A DNA stretch of 64,000 nucleotides from NCBI RefSeq assembly GCF_003286085.1, contig NW_020825288.1, forward strand, positions 23,374,001 to 23,438,000. The letters run 5' to 3'. Of this stretch, positions 22,626 to 35,200 are shown piece by piece. This DNA comes from Drosophila persimilis. Its lineage: Eukaryota; Arthropoda; Insecta; Diptera; Drosophilidae. Position 1 is the first letter of the stretch, and each line of letters begins with the position of its first letter. A program made the translations under genes and the position numbers. The notes beneath the pieces were generated by a model. The model saw only the letters and a program-made list of their open reading frames with translations, made no database searches and was not told where the DNA came from.

Positions 22626-25155
22626 GTAAGTGGAATGGCAGGGAAACGTGAATAGACCAAATGTGTTATGTAAATTGCAGTATCCGCAGTTGTGGGTGCT
22701 GCGGCTGAAAGTGGGGCCTCCGCTGGGCAGAGTCTCAGGAAACGAGATACACATACATTCTCATACGGGCATACATATTTCGTCAAATAAGCAGCAGCGA
22801 GACAGAAAACAAAATGTCGACCATTTGCATTTTTCTTGTATTACTTTTTCCGACCAATTTTGTAATAATTCGAGTGCATTTATGGTTGCTAAAGGCGTGT
22901 CCCAAGTACTCCTTAACATATCATCCAGACTCGGTGAAGTTTCAACGTAATACATTGCGATTTAAGAGTGGGTAATATTTTGATATTGATTTTTACAATG
23001 GCTGCCCCTTCGGACAGTCAGGCCCCCCTGTGGAAATAGCCCAAGGAAAACCTATTGGTCATTGTATACATTATGCATTGGGTAACAAGTATTCCGTCTG
23101 GAATAATGCCTTGACGCGTCGTCACATGGCTGTACAATATCTGTCCAATCCTGCCTGGCAACGCTTTTCAGCAGCAGCAGAAGTGCGGCTGCGGGTAGTG
23201 TAGGGTATCCAGGAATGTATGTGCTCTCTTTTTATTTGTTCTATTTCGAATTGATATTTCCACTTGCTGTGGTTAGGGCCTATACGCATCTTGTTAAGTT
23301 TTTACTTTCTCTTTTATTTTTGTGTTGCAAACTTCATAAGACCCGCGGGGGCAGAGAAAAAGAGTGTACTCTCATTTGTGTGTGTGTGATTTGTGCGTTC
23401 GTGTGTGAGGGAGACAGTGATAGTTCTTCCAAGCACAGCATTTATTTAATTCTTTGGCCTCTTGTCAGCATTTTGGCATTGTTCTCTTCTCTTTCTTCCA
23501 TATACTACATATTTGTTTGGCCATTTAATATATTCGAAATTGCATTGAGTTTCGTTTTTGGGGCCTGGCGAAGGTTTTTTTTTTTTTTTGCACAATTGGC
23601 AGCTCTACGCCTCGTGCTCGGGCAAATTATTTTTTTTGCAAGTAATGCAGCAAAAAAGAAAAATGAGTGAGAACATCTCTCGACCAATGAGTGTTTCTAG
23701 GAATGTGTATGCTTGCGTGTCTGGATGAAATAAGCTATAGAGATGAAGTATGTGACGTCATGGGTGGTGTATAACAGCTGTTCCGAGTGGACAACACTGT
23801 CTGCAGTACTATCATTATCGACTAGCTGTTTGCGCATGTAGAATCGAGTCCCCGTGTTACACTCATCGTTTCTAGAAAGGTCCGTGTGACGTCATTATTG
23901 GATTTCCAAGCTTCTAACATCTTCTAGAACAATTCTAGAACAATGGCCGCCTGATAACGTCTTGAAGACCAAAGGCAACCTTGAAAGTTGATTGAACTGC
24001 AGGAAAGGAAAATATTTTGACCCCCAAGCCGGAGCAGGGCCTCTTCCCCCTCCCTATGCAAGACTCGACGCCTACGGTCGGGCCACATAATTTGATTTCC
24101 CTTGCCATCCCGCTCTATCAGTGTGTGAGTGAGAGAGGGAGAGAGTTGTGCCTGGAGGCCTGCCTGCCGCCTCGCCTGTCTCGCCGTAGCCTGCCCAGCC
24201 CCATTCCTTAAACCACACAACTCCTCTGCCAGTCCGTTCTCTACTCTCCCCTCTCTCCTTTAATTTGCTAGCCAGCGCAGCGAATAAAAAAATCCTGTTG
24301 TGTCTGTCGGCCCTGCCTGCCGCTCTTGATGATGACTTTGTATGCAAGGAGGAGAGAACCTGGCACTGTGTATCTGTATGTGTACATGGTGTATGTGTGT
24401 TTAATTTCGTTCGAGTTGCGTTTCGTTTGCTCTTTGCACACCGCTTTGCTCCATCAAAAAAAAAAAGAAAAGAACAAAAACAACAAAAAGCCAAAACACA
24501 AGTCGGAACTTGCTCTGCGCTTTGTTTGCCCATCGCCTGGCTGACTCTCTTTGAGTGGTGTGTGTGTGCCTGTGTATGTGTGTGCGATTGATGAGTGAGA
24601 GTGTGTGTGTGTGTGGTGTGGTGTGTGTACATTGAACTCCATGAGTTTTGAGCCGCCGCCGAGTGGAGAACGACAGAGCTGCTGCCGCCTCCACTCCACT
24701 CACTGCCCTTCTCTCATCAAAGGGTCTGATTTTGTTGGCAATTCTCTAACTCTGTTTCGGGTATAACAGTTTCTCTACTCTTGGTGCAGTTGTGTGGGTA
24801 GATTAGCCTCCCTTGTCTCTTCTGAGAGAGGTCCACCACGTTGACAGGGATGAGATGACCATAGTCTCGTTTTTGTTGTTCTCTGAACTGTGTTTTCACA
24901 GAGTATGTATATGTGTATGCTAAAAATGCGTCGTAGAGTATGCAAAATCCGCTCTCGAACTTTCTTCTCTCGTTTTTCCCATGAAGGGAAAGAGAGGAAA
25001 AGGGATCGGTGGATAGAGACCAGAGCAGAGGAGCTGTAGTTGTTGTTGGCAGCCGTGTTTGACTCCTTTTTTTTTTGTTTTGTTCTCTTTTTCCTTTTCC
25101 GTTTTCTTTGTGTTGCCTCCTGCTCCTGGTACCGATATCGCTTCCCGCTGTGCAG
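22626..25155 (+). other. Intronic DNA upstream of Hus1-like
   Basis: There is no coding gene of its own. A 13-codon ATG frame at about 22999-23040 is too short to interpret. The stretch includes a cluster of palindromes at 23753-23940 (listed separately), a poly-T run at 23577-23590 and GT-rich microsatellite at about 24545-24630. It ends in a long pyrimidine-rich tract before the 25156 start codon. Confidence 0.45.
23753..23940. promoter_or_regulatory. Cluster of CRE and heat-shock-element-like palindromes
   Basis: Two perfect CRE palindromes TGACGTCA lie at 23753-23760 and 23887-23894. Three copies of TTCTAGAA (inverted nGAAn units, the building block of heat-shock elements) lie at 23870-23877, 23922-23929 and 23933-23940, with an imperfect TTCTAGGAA at about 23695. 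The last two copies are adjacent, but their spacing is one base off the ideal 5-bp phasing. The cluster lies in the presumed first intron of ctrip, upstream of Hus1-like. Binding by HSF or CREB-type factors is inference. Confidence 0.45.
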
Positions 25156-25995
25156 ATGAAGTTCCGCGCCCTGATGCAGGATCCGCTGTATATGCGAGAA
25201 CTCCAGAATATAATCGCAACCCTGGCAAAATTAGCCAAGGATTGTATCATGATACTGGGAGCACAGCAAATGCACTTCATTGTGAACGAGGACCAGAGCT
25301 CCACGTCATCACCGCTGGTGTGGGTGAGCATTGCGGCCAGGGACTACTTTCCCGAGTACAAGATGGAGGCCGCCCGCGCGGATCAGGAATATATTGTGCT
25401 GACCATGTCCTCGGCGAATCTGGGCCGAGCTCTGTCCGTCCTTCGTGGCGGAGGCGTCAACAGCTGCAAGCTGAAGCTGCAGAGGATTCAGTTTCCCTGC
25501 ATATCGGTGATCGCCTCGGTGCTGTCCACCTCCTCGACGGAGGCTCGCGAGGTAGTCCACGACGTGCCCGTCACCATAATCCCCGCCAGCGACTGGCCCA
25601 CCTATGTGGTGCCCCGCGTGCCGGCCTCCCAGCTGGCCCTGAGCCTGCCTTCGCTCCGCCTGCTGCGGAGCCTGATCGACAAGCTAAAGAATGTGTCGCC
25701 CAGCCTAGAGTTCCAGGCCAGCTATGACGGGGAGCTGAATGTGGTGGCCACCTCCGAGATGTCCACGGTCACCAGTCGCTTCAGGCGCCTCCTTCCGCGC
25801 TTCCTGTCGGCGGATGAGGAGCGGGAGGCCTCCTGCTCGGTGGATTCGCGCAAAGCCTCCGCCTTCTTTGGGGCCCTGCAGTTGGCCAACGAGGAGCTGA
25901 CCATCGGCATCGATCGGGAGCACTCGATTCACCTGCAGATCGATGTGCGTGAGGATGTGGTGCTGCACTCCATTCTGCCCGCTGTTTGTGCATAG
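25156..25995 (+). CDS. Hus1-like, subunit of the 9-1-1 DNA-damage checkpoint clamp
   Basis: A single exon of 280 codons (279 residues, the usual Hus1 length) starts MKFRALMQDPLYMRELQNII and matches Hus1 along its length: LAKDCIMILG near residue 30, then FPEYKMEA, YIVLTMSSANLGRAL, VSPSLEFQASYDGELNV and the C-terminal VLHSILPAVCA. Hus1 joins Rad9 and Rad1 in a PCNA-like ring loaded at damaged DNA to activate ATR signalling. The ATG directly follows a strong 3' splice site (pyrimidine tract, then CTGTGCAG), so the 5' leader must be in an upstream exon, probably 22556-22625. AATAAA at 26059-26064 is the likely polyadenylation signal. The gene lies in the same orientation within the apparent first intron of ctrip. 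Confidence 0.96.
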   Translation: MKFRALMQDPLYMRELQNIIATLAKLAKDCIMILGAQQMHFIVNEDQSSTSSPLVWVSIAARDYFPEYKMEAARADQEYIVLTMSSANLGRALSVLRGGGVNSCKLKLQRIQFPCISVIASVLSTSSTEAREVVHDVPVTIIPASDWPTYVVPRVPASQLALSLPSLRLLRSLIDKLKNVSPSLEFQASYDGELNVVATSEMSTVTSRFRRLLPRFLSADEEREASCSVDSRKASAFFGALQLANEELTIGIDREHSIHLQIDVREDVVLHSILPAVCA

Positions 25996-26221
25996 AATTG
26001 CATTGCCAGTGAGCCACAAAGGCCATAATAATTTAGTTTAGTTAGTCGATAGTTGCCGAATAAATATACTCCCCTTTTTGTGTTATCGATAAGCGAAAGT
26101 CTCTCCTCTGGTACTCTTATTCTCGCCCCAAATTTGCCAGCAGCCGTGGCCCCATTTTGCGCGTCTCTCCTCTCATTGAGAGCTGAATTTCCATTGCACT
26201 TGCAGTGTGTATGCCTGCACT

Positions 26222-26247
26222 TGTGTGTGTGTGTGTGTGTGTGTGTG
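26222..26247. repeat. GT dinucleotide microsatellite
   Basis: A run of about 13 GT units in the presumed first intron of ctrip. Confidence 0.9.
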
Positions 26248-27150
26248 CGAGAGGAGTGAGTGATACGTGTAGTATGCATATTCATTATTTGGCATTGTTG
26301 TTACTGGTTTTTGTTGTTGGTTTTTTCGAAACATCGTGCACATGTTTGCTCTTGCTCACACTTGCAATTGACTTTGTTGTTGCTTCTGCTTCTGCTTCTG
26401 GGAAGGCGACGTCGACGCCAACGCAGGTGAGCGAGCGAGCGCTGCCCGCTGCACGCTGTCTTGCTGTCAACTAGGCCAGCTGAGACGTCAGCAGCGACGT
26501 CGACGTTGTTGAGCAGCTCTCTGCGTGGGCCGCTCAAATACTCTCCCCATCCTCCATCGCAGCATGATTGAAAGTGTACACAGACCCAACAGCTGTTTGG
26601 ATTTTGAGGCCAGGCCAGCATAATGCACATTTAACTTAAAACATATATGTATGGTGCTTGAATGTTTATAATCAGATGTTTCCTTATCTGAGTATGTATT
26701 TCCCTCACTTTCATGATTGCGGTCAAAAGTTGGTTTCGATTCTGCCCCCTGCTTTGGTGGACAGTGTTATCGTTGTCTAAACAAATGGCCGACCATTTTT
26801 ATCAGCCAAATGGCAGCCCTTGATAGTGTGGTGGTTCGGTTTGTATGCATCGTCGTGGTGTGGTAGATACGTGGCTTCTTTTTCCCTTAAATGTTTCAAA
26901 TGAGAGAAGAGACGAGGTCAGCTGAGTACATATGGTGCTACGACCCTATTAGATTTTTCGTAAATTGGTGAAAGACAGAGTGAGACTCTTCTCTTTCTCA
27001 CTCGCAACTCGATCAGCTGATATAACGGACGGACCCACAGGTAAAAGGAACAGAAGCGAGAGCTAAAGAAAGCAGCAAGAGTGAAAGAGCCGGACAGAGC
27101 AGCGAGTGTCGGCCAACCAACCCCCAAGTATAATATAATTGCTGACAGTC

Positions 27151-27173
27151 ACTCTCTCTCTCTCTCTCTCTCT
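27151..27173. repeat. CT dinucleotide microsatellite
   Basis: A run of CT units, GAGA on the other strand, a typical potential binding site for GAGA factor in flies. Confidence 0.9.
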
Positions 27174-27919
27174 TTGTCTCTTCCGTTGTCATTCTCTCCT
27201 GGTCACACAGCCATTTTGAGTGCAAATGAATCAGGAATTTCAGCTTATTTTTGTACATTCTATATATTGTGTATGTTTTTAATTAATTAGTTTACCACAA
27301 TGACACACATGGCACTGACTAGCGTGTATATTGGAGACCAGGCCAATGATTGAGAGTTGGTTGACCTCATTATCAGGGGTTGAGTGACCTGTTTTAAAAA
27401 CCACTCCAAGTGACACTTACTCAACAGGAATGGAATGTATTGTCTGATGTATCCAATACTATATTTTTATTAAAAGAAGTATTTTTGTTTTATTAAAAAT
27501 TGGTAAATAATAAATCACACCGGCTGCCCCTCACAGAACAGCTCTCATTAAACGCTACTCGTTCCACTCAATGCTCTCTCGCTCCCAGTCGTAGCCATAA
27601 CTGCACTGCGCTCTCTCTCGCTTAACATGAGTTTGTTGTTTCGATGGAATTGAGCACAACCAACCAACTCACTCATGTTAAATAAAAACTGTTATGTTAG
27701 GGATTACGCGGTGCAATTGCAACTATATATAATACATGCAGTATAGTGGAAATTCGTCTTAAAATTGAACTTAATTTTTGTACAAATGTTGGTCAACACA
27801 AAAATATATACGGGAAAAAGTTAGACTGTCATCCCTGCATAGATTTTAACATAACAAAGCACTGCAACTCAATTCTGAGAGCTGTTAAGGACGGGAATTT
27901 TAAGAGAGAAAGATAGAGA

Positions 27920-28370
27920 GTTTCAATCTGTTTCTTTAATATTCCATCCATTTTGGCGTCGAAATTGAGTCCCAGTTATAATGATATATTTTATCAATCT
28001 CCTCAATATATAAAATTGGCAGTCGGTTGGGATCTGCTCATTTTCTAGGTGGGATATCCTCTCTTCGTCAAGGGATTTTGCATCGCAGCAATGTCCCTAC
28101 ATTCCACACTCACTTACACTTTATGCTGCTGGCAACATTCAGTTTGTATGGACCAGACACATGTGCCGAGCAGTGAGCAGCAACATGAGCACGAGCAACA
28201 TCGTCGAACATAAAGTAAATAAATAAGTAAAAACGTTTTAGCCAGCCCAGAGAGTTTCGTCAATGTTTCAATCTGTTTCTTCAATATTTCATCCACTTTT
28301 GAGCTGCGAGGTTGCTGCGCTCCGCTCGTCGAACATAAAGTAATACATAAATAAATAGGTAAAAACATTT
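27920..28370. repeat. Local duplicated segments, partly related to 21046-21130
   Basis: The phrase TTTCAATCTGTTTCTT with a following TCCATCCA/TTCATCCA word occurs near 27922 and 28265. The phrase CGTCGAACATAAAGTAA, followed by an AAATAAATA.GTAAAAAC word, occurs near 28202 and 28328. A fragment at 27972-28030 resembles the start of the dispersed promoter-motif repeat, and 28117-28195 resembles 21046-21130. The picture is of overlapping partial copies of old repeats. Confidence 0.55.
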
Positions 28371-29056
28371 TTCTTTGGACCCACTTCGCAGGCATCGGTG
28401 TTTTCGGTTCGTCTCGAATTATTATAAATCAACACCCTCCTCGTCTTGATATCGTGTCTTGTGCCTTAAAAATTAAGAAAACGCAGAGAAATGGAAGGAA
28501 AAGGAAATTAAATGCAAACGAATGTATATTTTTTCTGTATATACTTGGGTACATACCTGAAAAAAGGTGCTGCTGGTGTTTATATAATTATTATTAAATT
28601 ATTACGCTGCGATAGCATGCAAATTGTTGAAATTGTGTATGCATTACGTTTTTTCCTTCTCACTTTGATTTCGTTGTGTATTTTTTACTTCTCTACGCTT
28701 TTATAATCGAGTCTTTGTCTGTATGTGTGTGTGTGTAAGTGTGTTGGTGTGTAACGTCGTCATGCGCTTGCCCTCGTGCGTTCTCTTTCATGCACATGTT
28801 CGAACATGCAGCTCTGCCAGCGCTCTTTCGCTGCTGCGGGCTGCCTTTTTCTGTTTTCTGCGTTCAATTCCGTAGGAAGGCTAGCAGCCCGCATTGCAGT
28901 CTTTTTTTTAATATTATAAATTTGTAATATACATATGTTCGTAATGTATCTAAATTAAATTAAATAATTTCCTAGAAAATGCAGCAGCGCAGCTAAAGTA
29001 AATTTCGAAAGCATCTTCGCGTGTGTATAACTGTATATAAGCAGTGCCGCTGCCTG

Positions 29057-29062
29057 CACGTG
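29057..29062. promoter_or_regulatory. E-box CACGTG
   Basis: A perfect CACGTG palindrome in the presumed ctrip first intron; a second one is at 31285-31290. CLK/CYC and other bHLH factors bind such boxes. Single hexamers arise by chance, so this is weak evidence. Confidence 0.25.
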
Positions 29063-31284
29063 TGGCTGTGTGTGAGTGTGTGTACATAACGAGTTGTGTT
29101 GTGTAAAAGGCTGTAGTCCGTCTCTTTCCCACTACTCTTTCCTATATTTTTCTTTTCTTGCTCTTTGCAACAAGTTTTTTTAGGGAACTTTTACTATTCG
29201 TTCTCGCCCTATTTGCCCCTGTAAAGAATTGGCCTTGTATGAAATATATTTCCCAACCTTCAAGAGTTAGAAACTACAATTGCAGCCAGCCAGCCAGCCA
29301 GCCAGGGTTTTTCGCTTTAATTGTTGCATGTTGCCGCTGCCTTGCCACGGGGCCATCGCCACCCCCCGCGAGCCCGTAGTAGGGCTGGTTGCCAAGTCAA
29401 CCATTTCTATTGCGTTCTTTCTTAAGGCTTTCTCTTCCTGTGTAATTCCTTTTTTGGGGGAGGGAATGTATCAGTAGGGTAGCAGACAAGAGGAAAGCTG
29501 AAATGTCCCCATTTACAGTTAGCTGCAGAGTGAGTAAGTGCTTGGCATCCCGCTCGCACGCTCAGCTGTGCGTAGGCAGGTTTCGTAACAATGGTGGAAA
29601 ACGGGGAGAGGGTGGGGAAAAAGAAAACGACAGGGGAACACTATCCAATATGCTCGACTGAGTTTTTACAACAACGATATTCAAATATGTTCCAAACAAA
29701 GCCAACAACACGCACAAGGCATAACGAACGAGAGGAGGGAGAGCATGGTGTGCTACACACACACACACACACTCTTAAAATTTTTATCAATTATGCTGTT
29801 TAGGGTTGTCATCATACCTCATGAGGGTTGCCTAGTCTAGCCCCCGATACTAGAGGTAATTACATTCGCGTTTCTCCTTTATTTTTTGTTTCTTTGCGGC
29901 CCTTAACTTTTCCCCATTTTCAATTGTTGATAAAAAGCAGCAACAACAATTGAACCCGCTGCCGCCATATGTTGGAGTTGCCACACGCAAAGCAGAAATG
30001 TCTCACACACCCGTACTCAAACACACACACACACAGACGAATCCAAAACAAATACAACAAAATAAAGGCGCTGCCATATTTGTGGCCTCGCATATACCAC
30101 AGTAATTTTTGTTCGTTTCGTCTGTGCTTTTTGGTGTGAAAAACTTGTGGCATTATAGGCTATAGCCGAGACTAGACTAGTGGTGGGTCACGATCAGAGT
30201 TGTTCCAATCCAATAACTCCATGTTAGAAATATATAAACATACAAGCTAATGTATAACAAAACCTTCAACATGATGTCGAAACTCTTTTTCTTGAACAGT
30301 TTGAATTTAACCTTTTGCTGTACTCTTGCTTCAGTGAACATAATCTCTTTTTGAGTCTAGTTCGTGTCACGCTCCCACCTCTCGCTTGATAAAAAAAATG
30401 TCGACATACAATTGAAAAACCAAATACAACTAATTTTCCTCAAAAGCTGACGTCGTCGTTTGGTTTGGGGGTTTGCTGGTCCCATTTTGATGGCCTTGAA
30501 CTCGATTTATTTTTTGTTGCAATTTGCAGCTTTGGCAAATGTTTGGCGTTTGTTTAAGCTATTTTCTGTTGTTGTTTCATGTCAAATTTGAGTGATTGTC
30601 TGTCAATGTGGAACCACAAAAAGTGGTAGTGAAAAACCGAAACAGTGTCGTGTCAGATTGAATCGTAAAAGGGCAGACAAGTTGAAACTACGCATTTTTC
30701 TTTTTTGTGGTATGGTGTGCTTGATTCATATCGCTTTACATATGTAACGTTTTCCCCCCTATATGTACATAATGTAAAACTGCCCTGCGCTGACGTCGAC
30801 GTTGCAAAGGGCAGTATATACAGCAGCCGCAGCACACGTTCAGGTCTTATTCGTTGCCTCTCCAGCCTACACACACACACACAAACACATGGACACTTTT
30901 GCTTTGCTGCCTTTTCATTTCATCTTCTATTCTGGCAGCGAAACAAGCATGGCAACTCACACACACACACACACGCGCGGCTCTGTGTGTGTCAAAACTT
31001 GTTTCTCGCTCGCACATAAATAGGAAGAAGGGGGACACAAACACAAGAGCAAAGCAGCAAGCACCCTGCTGGCAGCAGCAGCGCAGCGTAGGATTACGAA
31101 AAGCAAAATATAAACAAAACTGCGGAAAACAGCTGACTTGGCCCAGCTGTGAGCGAGTGTGAGTGAGTGTCGAAAATTTTCCACTCAACGTGACACTCTC
31201 ACGTTGCTCTCCCATGCTTCTCTCTCTTTGACATTCAGACTCACTCGTTCTCTTTTTCTCTATCTCGCTCTCGCTCTCTCTCTG

Positions 31285-31290
31285 CACGTG
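31285..31290. promoter_or_regulatory. E-box CACGTG
   Basis: A perfect CACGTG about 0.7 kb upstream of the acceptor that precedes the ctrip leader exon. Functional relevance is unproven. Confidence 0.25.
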
Positions 31291-31998
31291 TCGTTGGCTG
31301 CTGGCGAACAGCTGTTAACTTATTTACAGTTTTCATATGTTGTCCCCCACCTTCCGTCCGTGGTGATTCTTTGAGTGTGGTGGTGCGTCGTGTGTATTTC
31401 CCCGCTTGGTGGTGTCTTCCATTGTGCTCGGGCAGTTTTCATTTTCCGCTGCGCTGGGTGCTTGCACTTGGTACCTGTAAATCTGGCTCTTTGTGCGTTT
31501 CCTTCTTTTCGCCAAGTTCCTTTTTCTTTGTATCCCTCTCTGTGCACACCCTTGATTTGTGCTGAGCCGGTTTTTATATTTCTTTTTTTAATTCATTGAA
31601 CTGTGAGTGTTGCCACTCTTATCTTTGGTTTGCTGGCAGTCGGCAGTCGGTCTCTCTTTCTCCCTCTCTTACCTACATACATCGCTGTCAGCATTTCCTG
31701 TCTGCGCCCGCTGATCGCGCTTCGCTGCCTACTGCGCTGTTTGCCTATTTGCTATCTGCTGATGTCTGGCTGCGTCTCAATTTGTATTCCTCGAATGTGA
31801 CTCTCTCTCCCCTCCCGTTGTCTCCTTTGTGGCTATTTTTAAGAGGGTGAGCCACAGAGAGGAGGGAGAGCAACTTCTGACACGTTCTAAAAGCTTACCC
31901 TCCTCTCTGTCTCTCTCTCTCTCTCTCTCACACACATCTCGAATGCAACGTGACTACTTTTTCTAACCTTATTTGCCCGTCCCTTTCTTTCTTTGCAG

Positions 31999-32256
31999 CA
32001 CAAAACTCTACCCTTCGAGCACGCACATGCACGCACGCAAAAGGAATATCGGAATAAACCAACTGTAAAAGTGAAGTGCCAGATCCAGCATTAACAATAC
32101 ATAATTAAACAAAAACAAACGAGGAAAAAAAAACATTGAAATATTTAACATTAGACAAGTATTTTTGTGAGTGAAACAATTTTGAAATCAATATACCCAT
32201 TGGTTGTGTGTTGGCATGTTCAGTGTGTTCGATGCCGGTGCGGTTAAGTGTCGTCT
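31999..32256 (+). other. 5' UTR part of the first ctrip coding exon
   Basis: The segment begins after CTTTCTTTCTTTGCAG and runs in A-rich sequence to the ATG at 32257. An in-frame GTG, TCG, TCT run precedes the ATG; the ATG is taken as the start. Confidence 0.6.
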
Positions 32257-35200
32257 ATGGCCGAATCCGTTAAAAGTCAATCGCTCTCTGCATTGACGGA
32301 GGGGCAGCACGACGGTAGCACAACAGCAACAGCAGCAGCAGCAGCAGCAGCCAATTGCAGTGCTGCCACTGTCAATACCAATTCAAATCACGGCTCGCAT
32401 AAACAGCGCCGCAACAACAACAATAGAAGCCATAATCGCAACAAAAAAAGCTCCACCGCCGCAACAACAACAACAACAAATAATAATAATAATAGTACCA
32501 GTGCTGTCAACTCCTCCGTCGCAGCTGGAGCATCCGCAGAAGTAGCCGTCTTCGAAGCCGCCTCTAATACTACCTCCGCCTCACGCCGTTCGCGCAGTCA
32601 AGGTCGCGTCAGCAGCAAGCAGCAGCAGCATCAGCAGCATCAGGATCAGGATCGGGAGACGTCGCAGCTCGCCAAAAGGTCGTCCGCTTTTCGAGTAACC
32701 AGCTCACGTTCGCCCTCTTCGCCAGCGAACGCCAATAGCGATCAATCTATATCGCCTGGCTATCGAAAGCGCCAGCATCACCACCACCATCAGCAGCCGC
32801 AGCAGAAAAGCAGCAGCAACAACAGCACCAACAAGAAAGATAAAACCAATCGCAGCAGCCATCAATGTAAGTAGTCCTGATAGTCCTGTAACCGCTCTAC
32901 CTCTCAGAGAGAGGGATATTGTCCGTCTGTCCGTTTGTCACGTTAATCGATATTAACCCTATCGGACCCCATTAACCCTCTCCACCCTGGGGGACCTACT
33001 ACTGTAAAATCCTTCAACACAGCAGCAGGCTGTGGCTGGCAATGAGTTTTCAGTCATTTCAATCAATCAGTCATTCAACCACTAATGTCACACTCTGCCG
33101 ACAGTATATCAACCGACTAAAATATATAGAAATAGCTCTGAGCATTATTTTCGACGCATAATTATAAAATAGTTTGTCTAAATTTGAAACACCCGGCGGG
33201 CGCCACATAACCAGCCCCAGTTTCAGTTGCATCTTCTTCGAGCAAGTATTAATCCCATTTTGGGCCTGTTTTCCCCCAATGCCTTTTTCAGCGGCACCCG
33301 GCGGAGATCAGCTGGTGGAGATCCCAACGCCGCCTAAGAAGCGACGCCTCCAGCCGACAACGCCCTACAACAACAATAATAACAACAACGAGCCCGTATT
33401 TGAGGGAGGTGGTGGAGGAGGAGCAGCAGCTGCCGTCGCAACCGTAGGGGAAGGTGAGCAAACCACACGCCAGGCATCCGGCGGCGATTGTGTGGCCCAA
33501 CGCACTCGCTCCAAGACCGTTTCACCGGAGGAGCGGCCCAGCACCAGCAGCGCAGCGGCCGCAGCACGCCGGGGACAACTCGGGTACAGCCCCAGTAGCA
33601 CCTCTTTGCCAGCAACCATCAAGCGCAAGTCCAGCGGAGGACTGGATAATAGCGCCACTCCCTTGCGCGGGGCACACACAACAGGAACAGCAGCCACACG
33701 GACCGGACGCCCTGGCAATCTGCTGAACTACTACCGCAAGACGCGCAAGGTCAGCCACAGCCGCTCCAAGCAGCCGCAGGACCAGGACCAACAGCGAGCC
33801 AGCAGCAGCAGCAGCGAGAATCGTCTTCAGGCAAGCGGTTCAGCTGTGATTGCAGCAGCAGCGGCCATTGAGGCCGCGTCGAGCAGCACCACCGAATCGC
33901 CGAAGAAGTCGTCACCGTCTTCGTACACCATTATCAAGCACGGGAAGAACCGCAAGAGCTTGCGCCACTCGCAGCAGCAGAACCTGGTGGAGGCCGGGGG
34001 AATTGACCAGGAGGTGGATAACAAGGACGGAAATCTGGACGTTGATAGCCTGCCGCTCCCGAGCACGTCCGCGGCGGACAGCGCCGAGGTCAAGCCAACG
34101 TCGTCAACGACTGGCGCCGAGGGAGTAAACAACAGCTTTGAGGCGTCCCATTCAGAGGACACTTCGGAGGATCAGGACGACGAGGAGGAGGAGGACGAAG
34201 ACGAGGAGGAGGAGGTGGGCTTTTACGAGATTGTGAACTCTGCCGACTCTTCGTACGAGGAGGACGCTCAGATCGTTGCCGAGGAGGACGAGATCACCGA
34301 GGACGAGGACGTCGACGACGAGGAGGACGACGATATTGAAGAGGACGAGGATCTCGAGGAGGAAGACATCTCTGAGAGTGAATTTGCCCAGCAACTGATC
34401 GGGGAACTTGGTGGTGAGTCCTCCCCTTGACTACATTTTGCAAAGAGCACACACACACTGCATCCTGCATCCATCTGCTTTAGTTCTAAGACTTGGTCCT
34501 TGTAATTGTATGTCTATTCTATATGGTTGAATCTGTGATATTTCAGTTGTATATATGTAGTATGTAAGCCGTTGCTTCTCCCTCTGTTGTAGCCATAGAT
34601 TGTAAACAGTTTTCTTTTATTTTTAGACCGAATTTATACTTTCTATTGTCGTGTCTCCCTCCCCCTCCCCGTATCCTGTGTTCTTCTTCCCCTGCATGTT
34701 TCCATTTGGCTTTGGACCTTTTCCAACACTTTTCTTTGAATATCTAACGTTTTCGTGTTTCAGTGTTGCCACACTGCTTTCGAAGGGCAAAATGAATTGC
34801 ACTTTCTCGTAATGTTTTTTTGTTTTTCCATTTCTTTATTGTGTATCAGTTGGCGCATTTCTTATCAGTAATGACAAATGCAAAAACAACAAAATAAATC
34901 GTATACATAGTATATGAAGAAGCACTTCTTCCACGAGTACGAGTGCGCACCCTCGTCTTGCCGTGCTATTCCCCAGTGTCTAGTATATTGTTTTTGCAAT
35001 TTTGATAAAACAAAAAAGGCAACCAACCAACCAATTGTTTTTTCGCAATGCCAACGCACTCCAAATGCCAGCAGCGACAAACAATCGGACCCTCAGTCTT
35101 GAATCGTGCATTGCGCTGTCTAGAACAATAACACAATACATATTCTATATATATATTCCGCTGATTAAATACGGCTACCTCCGCACTAATGGAAATACGT

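Larger units (their letters stand above)
25996..31998 (+). other. Gene-poor intronic DNA between Hus1-like and the ctrip coding exons
   Basis: About 6 kb with no supported gene. It contains GT, CT and CA microsatellites (26222-26247, 27151-27173, 29756-29774, 30955-30974, 31904-31930), a local duplication at 27920-28370, a degenerate fragment of the dispersed repeat near 27972-28030 and two CACGTG E-boxes (29057-29062, 31285-31290). It ends with the acceptor CTTTCTTTCTTTGCAG at 31998. Open frames in it are microsatellite artefacts. Confidence 0.5.

Noticed and set aside
24545..24630. Microsatellite-driven open frames (Thr/His or Val/Cys repeats)
   Set aside because: These frames come from GT/CA repeats, as do similar ones near 29756, 30870, 35460 and 39216.
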